A program made the position numbers and the translations under genes. The notes beneath the pieces were generated by a model, which ran no database searches, was not told the DNA's origin, and saw only the letters and a program-made list of their open reading frames with translations. Shown here piece after piece: positions 42,784-51,557 of a DNA stretch of 64,000 nt (position 1 is its first letter; each line of letters starts with the position of its first letter). The DNA comes from Rhizobium sp. BK418 (GTDB lineage: Bacteria > Pseudomonadota > Alphaproteobacteria > Rhizobiales > Rhizobiaceae). The stretch covers positions 372,001 through 436,000 of the forward strand of contig NZ_SLZK01000005.1 in the NCBI RefSeq assembly GCF_004341105.1, written 5' to 3'.

Positions 42784-43824
42784 GTGGCGGAAATCAAATC
42801 TCATGAGTTTGAAGGGTTTCTGCAGAGATCTGCGCGCCAGTATCGCATTTATCTGATCTATGGTCCAGATCGCGGGCTCGTTTCCGAGCGGGCTGGCATA
42901 CTCGCCGGAAAGACGGGTATCGATCAGAACGATCCCTTCTCTCTCACCAAGCTTGATGTCAGCGATCTTCAGAGAGAGCCTGGTCGCTTGGTCGATGAAG
43001 CCCAGTCCATTGGCCTTTTCGGCGGTGAAAAACTGATATGGGTGAGGGGGGCTGCAAACGAGAAACATCTCATCGATGCTATCGCCTTTCTAGGCGGCAC
43101 TTCCCTGGAGGCAGCCAGTATCATCGTTGAAGCAGGCGACCTGAAGAAGGGGTCAGCCCTGCGTAAAACGGTCGAGGCCGCGCGGACCGCTGTCGCTATC
43201 CCCTGCTACGCCGACGATGGCCGCGCCTTGAACGCGGTAATCGACAGCGAGCTCTCCGCTGAAGGATTGGGTATAACCCCCGCCGCTAGACAAGCGCTCG
43301 TCGCGTTGATCGGCGGAGACAGAATTGCCTCCAGAAATGAGATTCGGAAACTCGCTCTTTATTGCCGGGGCATGGGAACGATCGATGAACATCACGTTAC
43401 CGAAATAATTGGAGACGCTAGCGCCATTTCCGTCGATGATGCCGTGGATGCGATATTGAGTGGTGACGGCAACAGCTTCCTGCATGCGATGCAGAAAATC
43501 ACCAGCTCCAAGACCTCGGTTTTTCTGGTTCTTCAAGCCTGCCTTCGGCAATTCCAGCTTCTCGATACGATGCGTGCGGAAATGGACGAGAAGAAACTGC
43601 AACCTACACAAATCATGCAGACGCTGGGCAGACATCTTCATTTCCGCCGCAAGCCAATTGTGGAACAGGCGTTAAGAAACTGGAGCGCCGACGCTATCTC
43701 CCGTGAGACAAAACGTCTGCAGGCAGCTGTCCTGCAAACAAGACAGCGTCAAATCCTCGAAGACAGCATCGCCATGCAAACGTTGCTTTCCACACTGCAG
43801 TCAGGAAGACGCTCCCAAGCTTGA
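42784..43824 (+). CDS. holA: DNA polymerase III delta subunit
   Basis: A 346-residue clamp-loader subunit that opens the beta ring. The start is GTG (MAEIKSHEFEGFLQ). Visible blocks are YLIYGPDRGLVSERAG (AAA+-like domain without Walker function), SIGLFGGEKLIWVRG, SIIVEAGDLKKGSALRK and the helical collar region ITSSKTSVFLVLQACLRQFQLL. Its stop codon abuts the stop codon of the convergent parB gene; TGA and TCA form a TGATCA palindrome, leaving no room for a terminator. Confidence 0.93.
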   Translation: MAEIKSHEFEGFLQRSARQYRIYLIYGPDRGLVSERAGILAGKTGIDQNDPFSLTKLDVSDLQREPGRLVDEAQSIGLFGGEKLIWVRGAANEKHLIDAIAFLGGTSLEAASIIVEAGDLKKGSALRKTVEAARTAVAIPCYADDGRALNAVIDSELSAEGLGITPAARQALVALIGGDRIASRNEIRKLALYCRGMGTIDEHHVTEIIGDASAISVDDAVDAILSGDGNSFLHAMQKITSSKTSVFLVLQACLRQFQLLDTMRAEMDEKKLQPTQIMQTLGRHLHFRRKPIVEQALRNWSADAISRETKRLQAAVLQTRQRQILEDSIAMQTLLSTLQSGRRSQA

Positions 43825-44706
43825 TCAGCGGCGCTCCAGAAGCCGGCAGACCTCCTCGAGCTGTTCCAAGGATTTATAGGAAATACGGATCTGGCCGCCG
43901 TAGGTCTTGTGATTAATGGACACATCAAGCCCAAGCGCATCCGACAGCGTCCGCTCCAGCGCCAATGTATCGGAATCCTTCTGGTTCTTCTGAACGGGCG
44001 CCTGTGGCTCGGACTGCGCCTTGATGTCGTGCTGCGCGAGCTTCTCAGCATCGCGTACTGACATACCCTTGGAGACGATTGTGCGCGCGAGTGCGGCGGG
44101 ATCCGACGTGGAGACCAAAGCGCGCGCATGACCAGCGGAAAGACTCCCAGCAGCCAGCATGTCACGGACCGGCTCAGGCAGCTTCAACAGGCGCAAAGAA
44201 TTGGCGACGTGGCTGCGGCTCTTGCCGATGATCTCACCGAGATCATTTTGAGTATATCCATACTCAGCGATGAGCTGCTCATAGCCCAGCGCTTCTTCGA
44301 GAGCATTGAGATCGGAACGTTGGACGTTCTCAACGATCGCAATTTCCAGCGCCGTTTTGTCATCTACATCCCTGATGATAACAGGAATTTCGATCAAACC
44401 CGCCAACTGAGCGGCACGCCAGCGTCTTTCGCCGGCTATGATTTCATAGCGATCCCGCGCGAGTGTTCTGACGACGATCGGCTGAACGATGCCGTGCTGG
44501 CGAATCGAGCTCGCGAGGTCGTGAAGCTCGGCATCATCGAAGAAACGGCGAGGGTTGCGAGGATTGCGAGTGACGAACTCGATGGGGATCATTCGGTCGG
44601 CGCTGACCGCAGTCCGTTCCGCATCTGCCGGAACGGGCTGATCCATTTCACCAATGAGGGCTGCAAGGCCGCGGCCAAGCCGTCTTTTCGATGTATCGTC
44701 ATTCAT
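43825..44706 (-). CDS. parB: Chromosome partitioning protein ParB
   Basis: A 293-residue ParB/Spo0J protein that binds parS and spreads as a CTP-dependent clamp. The N terminus GRGLAALIGEMDQP is the ParA-interaction tail. The CTP-binding domain has IRQHGIVQPIVVR and AGERRWRAAQ (GERRxRA motif), and the helix-turn-helix is YTQNDLGEIIGKSRSHVANSLRLLKLPE with the parS-reading helix. A C-terminal dimer domain closes the protein. It follows parA by about 30 bases. parS-like sites lie at 46.1, 48.1, 54.5 and 8.2 kb of this window. Confidence 0.97.
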   Translation of the reverse strand: MNDDTSKRRLGRGLAALIGEMDQPVPADAERTAVSADRMIPIEFVTRNPRNPRRFFDDAELHDLASSIRQHGIVQPIVVRTLARDRYEIIAGERRWRAAQLAGLIEIPVIIRDVDDKTALEIAIVENVQRSDLNALEEALGYEQLIAEYGYTQNDLGEIIGKSRSHVANSLRLLKLPEPVRDMLAAGSLSAGHARALVSTSDPAALARTIVSKGMSVRDAEKLAQHDIKAQSEPQAPVQKNQKDSDTLALERTLSDALGLDVSINHKTYGGQIRISYKSLEQLEEVCRLLERR

Positions 44707-44738
44707 GTTTAAAACTCGCTCACGATGTCATGCACTCT

Positions 44739-45533
44739 TCAAGCTGCCAATCTCTGCCGCTCCCGCTGGATGACTTCTGACGCGAGCTGCAAATAAGCTT
44801 GACTGCCGGCACACTTGAGATCGTAAAGAATCGCCGGTTTGCCGTAGGAGGGCGCCTCTGAAACACGAACATTACGCGGGATAAGTGTGTGATACACTTT
44901 CTCCCCAAGGTGAGTGCGCACATCATTGACGACCTGCTGCGCCAGATTGTTACGAGCATCGAACATCGTCAGCACGATGCCCTGGATATCGAGCTGCGGG
45001 TTGACCGTACGGCGCACCTGATTGACAGTCTCCAAAAGCTGACTCAATCCCTCGAGCGCGAAGAACTCGCATTGCAATGGCACCAATACGGAATGGGCAG
45101 CCGCCATAGCATTCATTGTCAAGAGATTGAAAGAGGGCGGGCAGTCCAGGAGAATGTAAGAAAATGATAGGGCCTCGGCGGAAGACAGGGCCTTTCTGAG
45201 CTTGAAGACGCGATCGCTCTGCTGAGAGATCTCCATTTCCACCCCGAGAAGATCCATCGTCGACGGAACAATGAACAGATTGGGAACGGCCGTCTCCAAA
45301 GCGGTCTCAGCAACACCAGCGTCTGCAACCATCAGGTCATAAGAGGAAAGCTTGCGATCGCGACGATCGATACCCAAACCAGTGCTTGCATTTCCCTGGG
45401 GGTCAAGATCGATGATCAGCACCCGCTCGCCGATGGCAGCAAGAGCGGTAGCCAAATTAATTGCGGTGGTTGTCTTGCCAACGCCGCCCTTCTGATTTGC
45501 GATGGTGATAATCCGATTACGTTCGCCAGCCAT
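44739..45533 (-). CDS. parA: Chromosome partitioning ATPase ParA
   Basis: A 264-residue deviant-Walker ATPase: ANQKGGVGKTTTAINLATAL (Walker A with signature Lys), LIIDLDPQGNASTGLGI (A') and ILLDCPPSF (Walker B). It drives ParB-parS movement along the nucleoid. It lies 19 bases after rsmG and about 30 before parB, the normal gidB-parA-parB order. There is no N-terminal DNA-binding extension, as in chromosomal type Ib-like ParA/Soj. Confidence 0.97.
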   Translation of the reverse strand: MAGERNRIITIANQKGGVGKTTTAINLATALAAIGERVLIIDLDPQGNASTGLGIDRRDRKLSSYDLMVADAGVAETALETAVPNLFIVPSTMDLLGVEMEISQQSDRVFKLRKALSSAEALSFSYILLDCPPSFNLLTMNAMAAAHSVLVPLQCEFFALEGLSQLLETVNQVRRTVNPQLDIQGIVLTMFDARNNLAQQVVNDVRTHLGEKVYHTLIPRNVRVSEAPSYGKPAILYDLKCAGSQAYLQLASEVIQRERQRLAA

Positions 45534-45552
45534 TGCCGCAATATCCGCTTTG

Positions 45553-46170
45553 TTAAACCAAGCGCCGAAGGTTTGATATTTCGAGAATTACAGAATCTCG
45601 CTCAACGACGCTATTGTGTTCTACCAGATCGAACGCCCAGCGACTATGAGCTTTCTGAATTTCCCTCTGGTAATCCCGACCTTTATGAAAATAGGCACGA
45701 TTATTTCCATTGCCGACCATCCAAGGCGATGCATATTCGACCAGCTTGTTGAGATCAGCGAGGGCCCGAGCGGAGACAGCGTCGCAGGAAGGGACAATAG
45801 CAAACGCATCTTCGATACGAATGGCATGCACCTCACCCCGCGCCTCGGTTTCCCTTAAGGCTGTTCGTAGGAATGCCGCCTTTTTATTATTGCTTTCAAC
45901 CAGATGGACCCAGCCAGCCTGCTGTTCCGCCAGAAAAATCGCGGTAATCACACCGGGGAACCCGCCACCACTTCCAAGATCGACCCATGTCTGTGGCTGA
46001 GGGGAGATCTGGAATATCTGTGCGCTATCCGCGATATGCCGGTTCCACATGTCGTCCAACGTGGAGGGAGCGACAAGGTTGATAGTCTTGGCCCATTTTG
46101 TGAAGAGCGCCGCGAAATGCTGCAAACGCTCTTGTGTTTCACGTGAAACACGTAGTCCGTTCAATTCCAT
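45553..46170 (-). CDS. rsmG: 16S rRNA (guanine-N7) methyltransferase RsmG
   Basis: A 205-residue protein that methylates G527 of 16S rRNA. Motifs are KWAKTINLVAPSTLDDMWNRHIADSAQI, the SAM-binding DLGSGGGFPGVITAIFLAE and ESNNKKAAFLRTALRETEA. It starts at ATG 46170 (MELNGLRVSRETQ); a TTG at 46197, directly after the mnmG stop, is a weaker option. A perfect parS site is embedded in codons 8-12 (VSRET). It sits between mnmG and parA. Confidence 0.93.
   Translation of the reverse strand: MELNGLRVSRETQERLQHFAALFTKWAKTINLVAPSTLDDMWNRHIADSAQIFQISPQPQTWVDLGSGGGFPGVITAIFLAEQQAGWVHLVESNNKKAAFLRTALRETEARGEVHAIRIEDAFAIVPSCDAVSARALADLNKLVEYASPWMVGNGNNRAYFHKGRDYQREIQKAHSRWAFDLVEHNSVVERDSVILEISNLRRLV
46135..46150. 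promoter_or_regulatory. Perfect parS site within rsmG
   Basis: TGTTTCACGTGAAACA is an exact match to the 16-bp parS consensus and a perfect palindrome. It is about 6.5 kb left of the putative oriC and 600 bases upstream of parA. ParB should nucleate here. Confidence 0.95.
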
Positions 46171-46197
46171 CCGAGAGACTCTCAAACCCTGCAGCAA

Positions 46198-48072
46198 TTA
46201 TGCGACTTGCTTACCGGTACGGTCGTGGCGGCGTAGATGTACCAGCAAGAGAGAAATCGCCGCCGGTGTCATGCCCTCCACTTTAAGGGCCTGGGCGATA
46301 TTTGCAGGCCTCTGTACGCTGAGCTTAATTTTCAGTTCGTTCGAAAGCCCCGACAAGACGCTGTAATCGAAATCGACCGGGATTAGGCGCGCCTCGTCGC
46401 GTCGCTGCACCTCGATAGCAGCAGCCTGACGATCCATATATACGGAGTAACTTGCTTCGATCTCTAAGGCTTCCATTACCTTTTTCGAAATAGAGCCCAA
46501 GCCTTCCCATACTTTGCCCAAATCCTGGAAGCCATATACAGGGTAGGAGAGAAGTTCATAGGCCGTCCGCCGTTGGCCATCCAGATTGAGATTGAGGCCG
46601 GCCCGACGTGCTTCACTAGGTGTTACTGACAAAGATTGCAGCAGCGCTCTCGCATCCTGAAGCGCGCCCTGGTATGCGAGGAATCGCTTGCGCCGGTCCG
46701 CGGAAATGCATCCAAGTTCAATTGCCGCTGGCGTAAGTCGTGCGTCAGCGTTATCCGCCCGGAGGGTCAATCGGTACTCGGCCCGCGACGTGAACATTCG
46801 ATACGGCTCCGTAACACCTTGCGAAGTCAAATCATCAATCATAACGCCAATGTAGGAGTTTGTGCGGCTGAATACGAAGGGAGCGGAGTTGCTACTTGAT
46901 AGAGCTGCGTTGAGACCAGCCGCCAGCCCCTGCGCGCCGGCCTCTTCATAGCCGGTGGTGCCGTTGATCTGACCAGCAAGAAAAAGCCCTGGAAGCTTTT
47001 TGACTTCTAGTGTCGCCGATAGCTCCCGCGGATCCACATGATCGTATTCAATCGCGTAACCGGGATGCAAGATCTCTACCTGTTCGAGTCCCGGGATTGT
47101 CCTGATAAACGCAGCCTGCACGTCGGCTGGAAGTGATGTCGAAATGCCGTTGGGATAAATCGTATCATCATCTAATCCCTCTGGCTCCAGGAAGATTTGA
47201 TGCCCGTCACGCTCACCGAACTTGACAAGCTTGTCCTCGATTGACGGACAATAGCGGGGGCCTACACCCTCGATCTGACCGGAATACATCGCCGATTTAT
47301 GAAGATTCTCCACGATGATCCGATGAGTTGCCTCGGTCGTGCGCGTAACCCCGCATTCGACTTGTTGATTCACAATGCGGTCCGTCATGAAAGAAAAGGG
47401 AATCAGCTCATCGTCAGCCGCTTGACGCCCCACCGACTCCCAGTCGACCGTTTTTCCATTCAGACGCGCCGGCGTCCCGGTCTTCAGCCGCCCCAGTTTC
47501 AGACCCAACCGAGCAAGTGTCGCCGAAAGCCCGAGGGAAGGCGCCTCACCCGTTCGACCAGCAGGAGTCTTTTCAGTTCCGATATGAATAAGACCGCGTA
47601 AGAACGTGCCTGTCGTGATAACGACGGACGAGCTCGCGAAAAGTCTTCCATCCTTCATTATTACGCCTGCGACTCGATTGTCTCTAATATCGAGGTCAAA
47701 CGCATCGCCCTCCACTATTTCAAGGGTGTCGATCGCCTCAATGGCGCCAAGCATTGCGAGGCGATAGAGTTTGCGATCAGCTTGGGTCCGCGGTCCGCGA
47801 ACTGCCGCACCTTTCTTCTTATTCAACATACGAAACTGGATGCCGGCTGCATCGGCAACACGGCCCATGAGACCATCCATTGCGTCGATCTCACGTACCA
47901 AATGTCCTTTACCGAGCCCGCCAATGGCTGGATTGCAAGACATGACACCGATCGTGTCGCGACGATGCGTGATCAACGCAGTTTTTGCACCCATTCTTGC
48001 GGCCGCTGCCGCTGCTTCCGATCCCGCATGACCGCCGCCGATCACAATAACATCATAACTATTGGCGCTCAT
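46198..48072 (-). CDS. mnmG: tRNA uridine modification enzyme MnmG (GidA)
   Basis: A 624-residue FAD protein that with MnmE installs the carboxymethylaminomethyl group at U34 of certain tRNAs. The FAD motif is [21 protein letters not shown]. Other blocks are [22 protein letters not shown]-like sequence (here [13 protein letters not shown]), RGPRTQADR, the second glycine motif [13 protein letters not shown], and [15 protein letters not shown]. The C-terminal helical domain binds MnmE and tRNA. A 65-base gap to mnmE holds two parS-like palindromes. Confidence 0.98.
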   Translation of the reverse strand: [624 protein letters not shown]

Positions 48073-48086
48073 GCGCTACTCCAAAA

Positions 48087-48102
48087 GGTTTCACGTGAAA
48101 CC
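48087..48102. promoter_or_regulatory. parS-like site upstream of mnmG
   Basis: GGTTTCACGTGAAACC is a perfect palindrome identical to parS over its central 14 bases and differing only at the outermost pair. It lies 15 bases upstream of the mnmG start, so it may also influence the mnmG-rsmG-parAB promoter. Confidence 0.9.
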
Positions 48103-48124
48103 ATTCACAGTGAACAGGGTTTAC

Positions 48125-48140
48125 TGTTCCACGTGAATCA
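48125..48140. promoter_or_regulatory. parS-like site overlapping the mnmE stop
   Basis: TGTTCCACGTGAATCA matches the relaxed consensus TGTTNCACGTGAAACA except one base. It overlaps the mnmE stop codon and pairs with the site at 48087 across a 22-base spacer that itself contains the near-palindrome TTCACAGTGAA. Confidence 0.75.
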
Positions 48141-49460
48141 TTTCCCGATACAAAACTCCGAAAAGATGACACCAAGAAGGTCTTCGACATCAACATGTCC
48201 GGTAATGTGCCCCAAATGATCACCAGCAAGCCTCAAATATTCGGCCCTGATCTCTAGGCTCATCTCGTTATGATCAATTGCTTGCGATAGGGCGGCCAAG
48301 CATTTCGAGAGCGAATCCCTGTGCCGCTCTCGTGTCGGAACGGACAAGGATAATCCCCCAAACTTCCGTTCGATGAACGATGAAACATAATCCCTCAGTT
48401 CCGGAAGACCCTGGCCCGTCTTTGTGGAAATCTCAAGGCCATACGATCCTGTCGATGGATATAGATCGTGCTTGGTGCCAACAATAACATGCGATGAAGC
48501 GCGTTCCAAGTCGGCAGGATCGACCGGTTGCGGGGCTCCTTTGTCGATCAGAAAGAGAACAAGGTCCGCATCGTTCAGCGCCATCTGCGCTCTTCTGATA
48601 CCCTCTCTCTCTACGACATCAACCGTGTCGCGCAGGCCGGCTGTATCGTAGAGCTTGACCAGATAGCCATTCAGATTGATGTCTACATGGAGCACATCAC
48701 GCGTGGTTCCAGCGATCTCAGTAACGATCGCCACGTCCCTTTGCGCAAACCAGTTCATCAAGCTTGATTTGCCCGCATTCGGCGCCCCGGCAATCACTAC
48801 CCTGAAACCATCGCGAACGACTTCGCCCACGTCGGCATGCGACAAATGATCTTCCACCTCGCTCCGGAGCTGAGCCAGCGATGTCCAGACCTGATCAGAA
48901 ACAGATCCGGGAACGTCGTCTTCGTCCGGAAAATCAAGTTCGGCCTCTATCAGGGCGCGAGAACGTGTAATTCGTTCCGCCCACGAATCATATAGTCGCG
49001 AAAGGCCACCTCTGCTCTGTTCAAGCGCCAAACGACGCTGCATTTCAGTTTCGGCTGCGATAAGGTCCGCTAATCCCTCAACTTCCACGAGATCGAGCTT
49101 ACCGTTTTCAAAAGCACGCCGACTGAATTCACCTTCCATCGCCAGCCGGGTCTGCGGGAACGACGCCAACTCCCTCAAGAGGGCCGATATCACAGCTTTA
49201 GAACCGTGGACCTGGAACTCCGCCGAGTCTTCGCCAGTGAACGAGGCCGGACCCGCAAAAAAGAGGACCAATCCGGCGTCGATGACTAAATCGTTCCGCG
49301 AACGAATCGTTCGGTAGGCGGCCGATCGTGGTGAGGGGACATCACCGATTAACCGTTCCAGTATCTGACGGGTCTGCGGACCGCTGACACGAACAACAGA
49401 CACGCCTGACGGCGGAGCGCCACTAGAAAGCGCAAATATGGTATCGTTCCACATTTCCAT
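48138..49460 (-). CDS. mnmE: tRNA modification GTPase MnmE (TrmE)
   Basis: A 440-residue GTPase. The N-terminal folate-binding domain starts MEMWNDTIFALSSGAPPSGVSVVRVSG. The G domain sits in the middle, with the P-loop as GAPNAGKSSLMN, DTAGLRDT (G3) and GTKHD (G4). The C terminus ends FCIGK, the CxGK motif whose Cys is needed for tRNA modification. ATG 49460 has AGG six bases upstream; MWND at 49454 is a possible internal start. The open frame extends to 49538 without a good ribosome site. Confidence 0.96.
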   Translation of the reverse strand: MEMWNDTIFALSSGAPPSGVSVVRVSGPQTRQILERLIGDVPSPRSAAYRTIRSRNDLVIDAGLVLFFAGPASFTGEDSAEFQVHGSKAVISALLRELASFPQTRLAMEGEFSRRAFENGKLDLVEVEGLADLIAAETEMQRRLALEQSRGGLSRLYDSWAERITRSRALIEAELDFPDEDDVPGSVSDQVWTSLAQLRSEVEDHLSHADVGEVVRDGFRVVIAGAPNAGKSSLMNWFAQRDVAIVTEIAGTTRDVLHVDINLNGYLVKLYDTAGLRDTVDVVEREGIRRAQMALNDADLVLFLIDKGAPQPVDPADLERASSHVIVGTKHDLYPSTGSYGLEISTKTGQGLPELRDYVSSFIERKFGGLSLSVPTRERHRDSLSKCLAALSQAIDHNEMSLEIRAEYLRLAGDHLGHITGHVDVEDLLGVIFSEFCIGK

Positions 49461-49497
49461 CTTCTGCCTACTAGTTCGTTTTCGAATCAATCCGAAA

Positions 49498-49535
49498 CAG
49501 AAAAGGCTGGCGGTCGCATAACGACTCACCAGCCT
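49498..49535 (-). terminator. Terminator of rho
   Basis: Reading leftward, AGGCTGG ... GTCG-TTATG-CGAC ... CCAGCCT form an imperfect stem-loop followed by TTTTCTG. It lies about 24 bases past the rho stop and before mnmE. Confidence 0.75.
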
Positions 49536-49559
49536 CAATCTGAGGGATCCGGCTAATAA

Positions 49560-50825
49560 TCAAGTATTCATCGAGTCGAAGAAATCCCCATTATTCTTCG
49601 TCTGCTTCAGCTTGTCGATGAGGAACTCAATCGCGTCGGTCGTTCCCATCGGAGCGAGGATGCGACGCAGGACAAAAATCTTCTGAAGATCCTGCCGTGG
49701 AACAAGAAGATCTTCCTTACGCGTACCGGACTTGAGAATATCCATGGCCGGGAAGATACGCTTGTCGGCCACCTTACGATCGAGGACGATTTCCGAGTTA
49801 CCGGTACCCTTGAATTCTTCGAAGATGACTTCGTCCATACGGCTTCCGGTGTCGATCAGCGCTGTCGCAATAATGGTCAGCGAACCACCTTCTTCGATAT
49901 TGCGTGCTGCACCGAAGAAACGCTTCGGGCGCTGCAGGGCATTCGCGTCAACACCACCAGTCAGAACCTTACCCGAAGAGGGAACCACTGTATTATAAGC
50001 ACGACCAAGGCGGGTAATGGAGTCCAGCAGAATGACGACATCTCGGCCGTGTTCCACAAGGCGTTTGGCCTTTTCGATCACCATCTCGGCGACCTGGACA
50101 TGGCGCACCGCTGGCTCGTCGAATGTGGAAGAAATGACTTCGCCGCGGACCGAGCGCTGCATATCCGTGACTTCTTCCGGGCGCTCATCGATCAGCAGAA
50201 CGATCAGATAGCATTCGGGATGGTTCGCGGTGATCGAATGAGCAATGTTCTGCAGAAGAACCGTCTTACCTGTACGCGGCGGAGCGACGATCAGGCCACG
50301 TTGTCCTTTGCCGAGAGGTGCCACGAGATCAATGACGCGCGGCGAGAGATCCTTGGAGGTTGGAACATCGAGTTCCATCTTGAAACGCTCGTTCGGATAA
50401 AGCGGCGTCAGGTTGTCGAAGTGGACCTTGTGACGGATCTTTTCCGGATCGTCGAAATTGATCGTGTTGACCTTCAGAAGCGCAAAATAGCGTTCGCCTT
50501 CTTTCGGACCGCGGATCGGACCCTCAACCGTATCGCCCGTCTTCAGCGAGAAACGGCGGATCTGCGAAGGGGAGATGTAGATATCGTCCGGGCCGGGCAA
50601 ATAGTTCGCATTTGCGGAACGGAGAAACCCGAAACCATCCTGAAGGACCTCAACGACGCCTTCGCCGATGATTTCGATGTCCTGACTGGCAAGAACTTTG
50701 AGGATTGCAAACATGAGCTCCTGCTTGCGCATAGTGCTCGCATTCTCGACCTCGAGCGATTCGGCAAAAGCCAGAAGATCAGTCGGGGATTTACTCTTAA
50801 GTTCCTGAAGCTTCATTTCAGCCAT
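49560..50825 (-). CDS. rho: Transcription termination factor Rho
   Basis: A 421-residue hexameric RNA helicase. It has the N-terminal helical domain MKLQELKSKSPTDLLAFAESLEV, the RNA-binding cold-shock-like domain (GEGVVEVLQDGFGFLRS, DDIYISPSQIRRFSLKTGD), and Walker A VAPPRTGKT. The Q-loop/R-loop region has VILLDSITRLGRAYN and GGVDANALQRPKRFFGAARN; the C terminus is FLIDKLKQTKNNGDFFDSMN. Its length is typical. A 195-base leader (50826-51020) precedes hemJ's end and may carry Rho autoregulation. It lies between hemJ and mnmE on the minus strand. Confidence 0.98.
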   Translation of the reverse strand: MAEMKLQELKSKSPTDLLAFAESLEVENASTMRKQELMFAILKVLASQDIEIIGEGVVEVLQDGFGFLRSANANYLPGPDDIYISPSQIRRFSLKTGDTVEGPIRGPKEGERYFALLKVNTINFDDPEKIRHKVHFDNLTPLYPNERFKMELDVPTSKDLSPRVIDLVAPLGKGQRGLIVAPPRTGKTVLLQNIAHSITANHPECYLIVLLIDERPEEVTDMQRSVRGEVISSTFDEPAVRHVQVAEMVIEKAKRLVEHGRDVVILLDSITRLGRAYNTVVPSSGKVLTGGVDANALQRPKRFFGAARNIEEGGSLTIIATALIDTGSRMDEVIFEEFKGTGNSEIVLDRKVADKRIFPAMDILKSGTRKEDLLVPRQDLQKIFVLRRILAPMGTTDAIEFLIDKLKQTKNNGDFFDSMNT

Positions 50826-51020
50826 GAAGTGACCAATACTCTTTATTTTAGAAGGGGAAAGGCGATGTTGGGTCGTATTCGGTACTGCGAAGGGCTCGCA
50901 GGCGACTGAACTCTACACACATGCCACGAAGATGAGATGGGCGGAAAATAGCGAGTCGGGACCCGCCCCGCAAGGGGGTTGCTTAAAATCCCTGAAATTT
51001 AAGCTGTACCATCTCTCGCC

Positions 51021-51557
51021 TCAAAAAGGCTTTACCACAACAAGGATCACGATGAGGATCATGAGCAAAGTCGGCGCCTCGTTCATGAAGCGCCAATAGC
51101 GAGCCGAACGACGGTTTTCATCCCGTTCAAACGCCCGCACAGCCCTGCTGAAAAAGACATGAACGATGGTCAGAAGGACAACCAGCGCAATCTTTGCGTG
51201 CAACCAGCCGCCCTGAAAACCATAGACGGACCAGGCAAGATAAAGACCAAAAATCCAGGTCAGCATCATGGCCGGGTTCATGATAATCCTGAGCAACCGG
51301 CGCTCCATCACCTTAAAGGTTTCGGATTGAACAGAGCCGGGTTCTGCATCTGTGTGATAGATGAAAAGCCGCGGCATGTAGAAAAGCCCAGCCATCCACG
51401 AGATCACGGCAATGATATGGAGCGCCTTGATCCAGAGATAGAGATTGTCCGGGTTCCAAACGAAAAGCCCGACGGCCAGAAGTGCAAAGAAAATTAGCGC
51501 AAAATGCGCCCGCCGGCGGGCGTAGGCGCCCGACCTTTCATCGGCCTGCCTCTCCAT
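51021..51557 (-). CDS. hemJ: Protoporphyrinogen oxidase HemJ
   Basis: A 178-residue four- to five-helix membrane protein of the HemJ family that oxidises protoporphyrinogen IX where HemG and HemY are absent. Conserved pattern: WIKALHIIAVISWMAGLFYMPRLFIYHTDAEPGS, with the haem-ligand His (KALHI) and the Arg/His in PRLFIYH, then NPAMMLTWIFGLYLA and WLHAKIALVV. ATG 51557 overlaps the hemE stop (TGATG); GTG 51560 is also possible. It is co-transcribed with hemE, as expected for a haem pathway pair. Confidence 0.92.
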   Translation of the reverse strand: MERQADERSGAYARRRAHFALIFFALLAVGLFVWNPDNLYLWIKALHIIAVISWMAGLFYMPRLFIYHTDAEPGSVQSETFKVMERRLLRIIMNPAMMLTWIFGLYLAWSVYGFQGGWLHAKIALVVLLTIVHVFFSRAVRAFERDENRRSARYWRFMNEAPTLLMILIVILVVVKPF

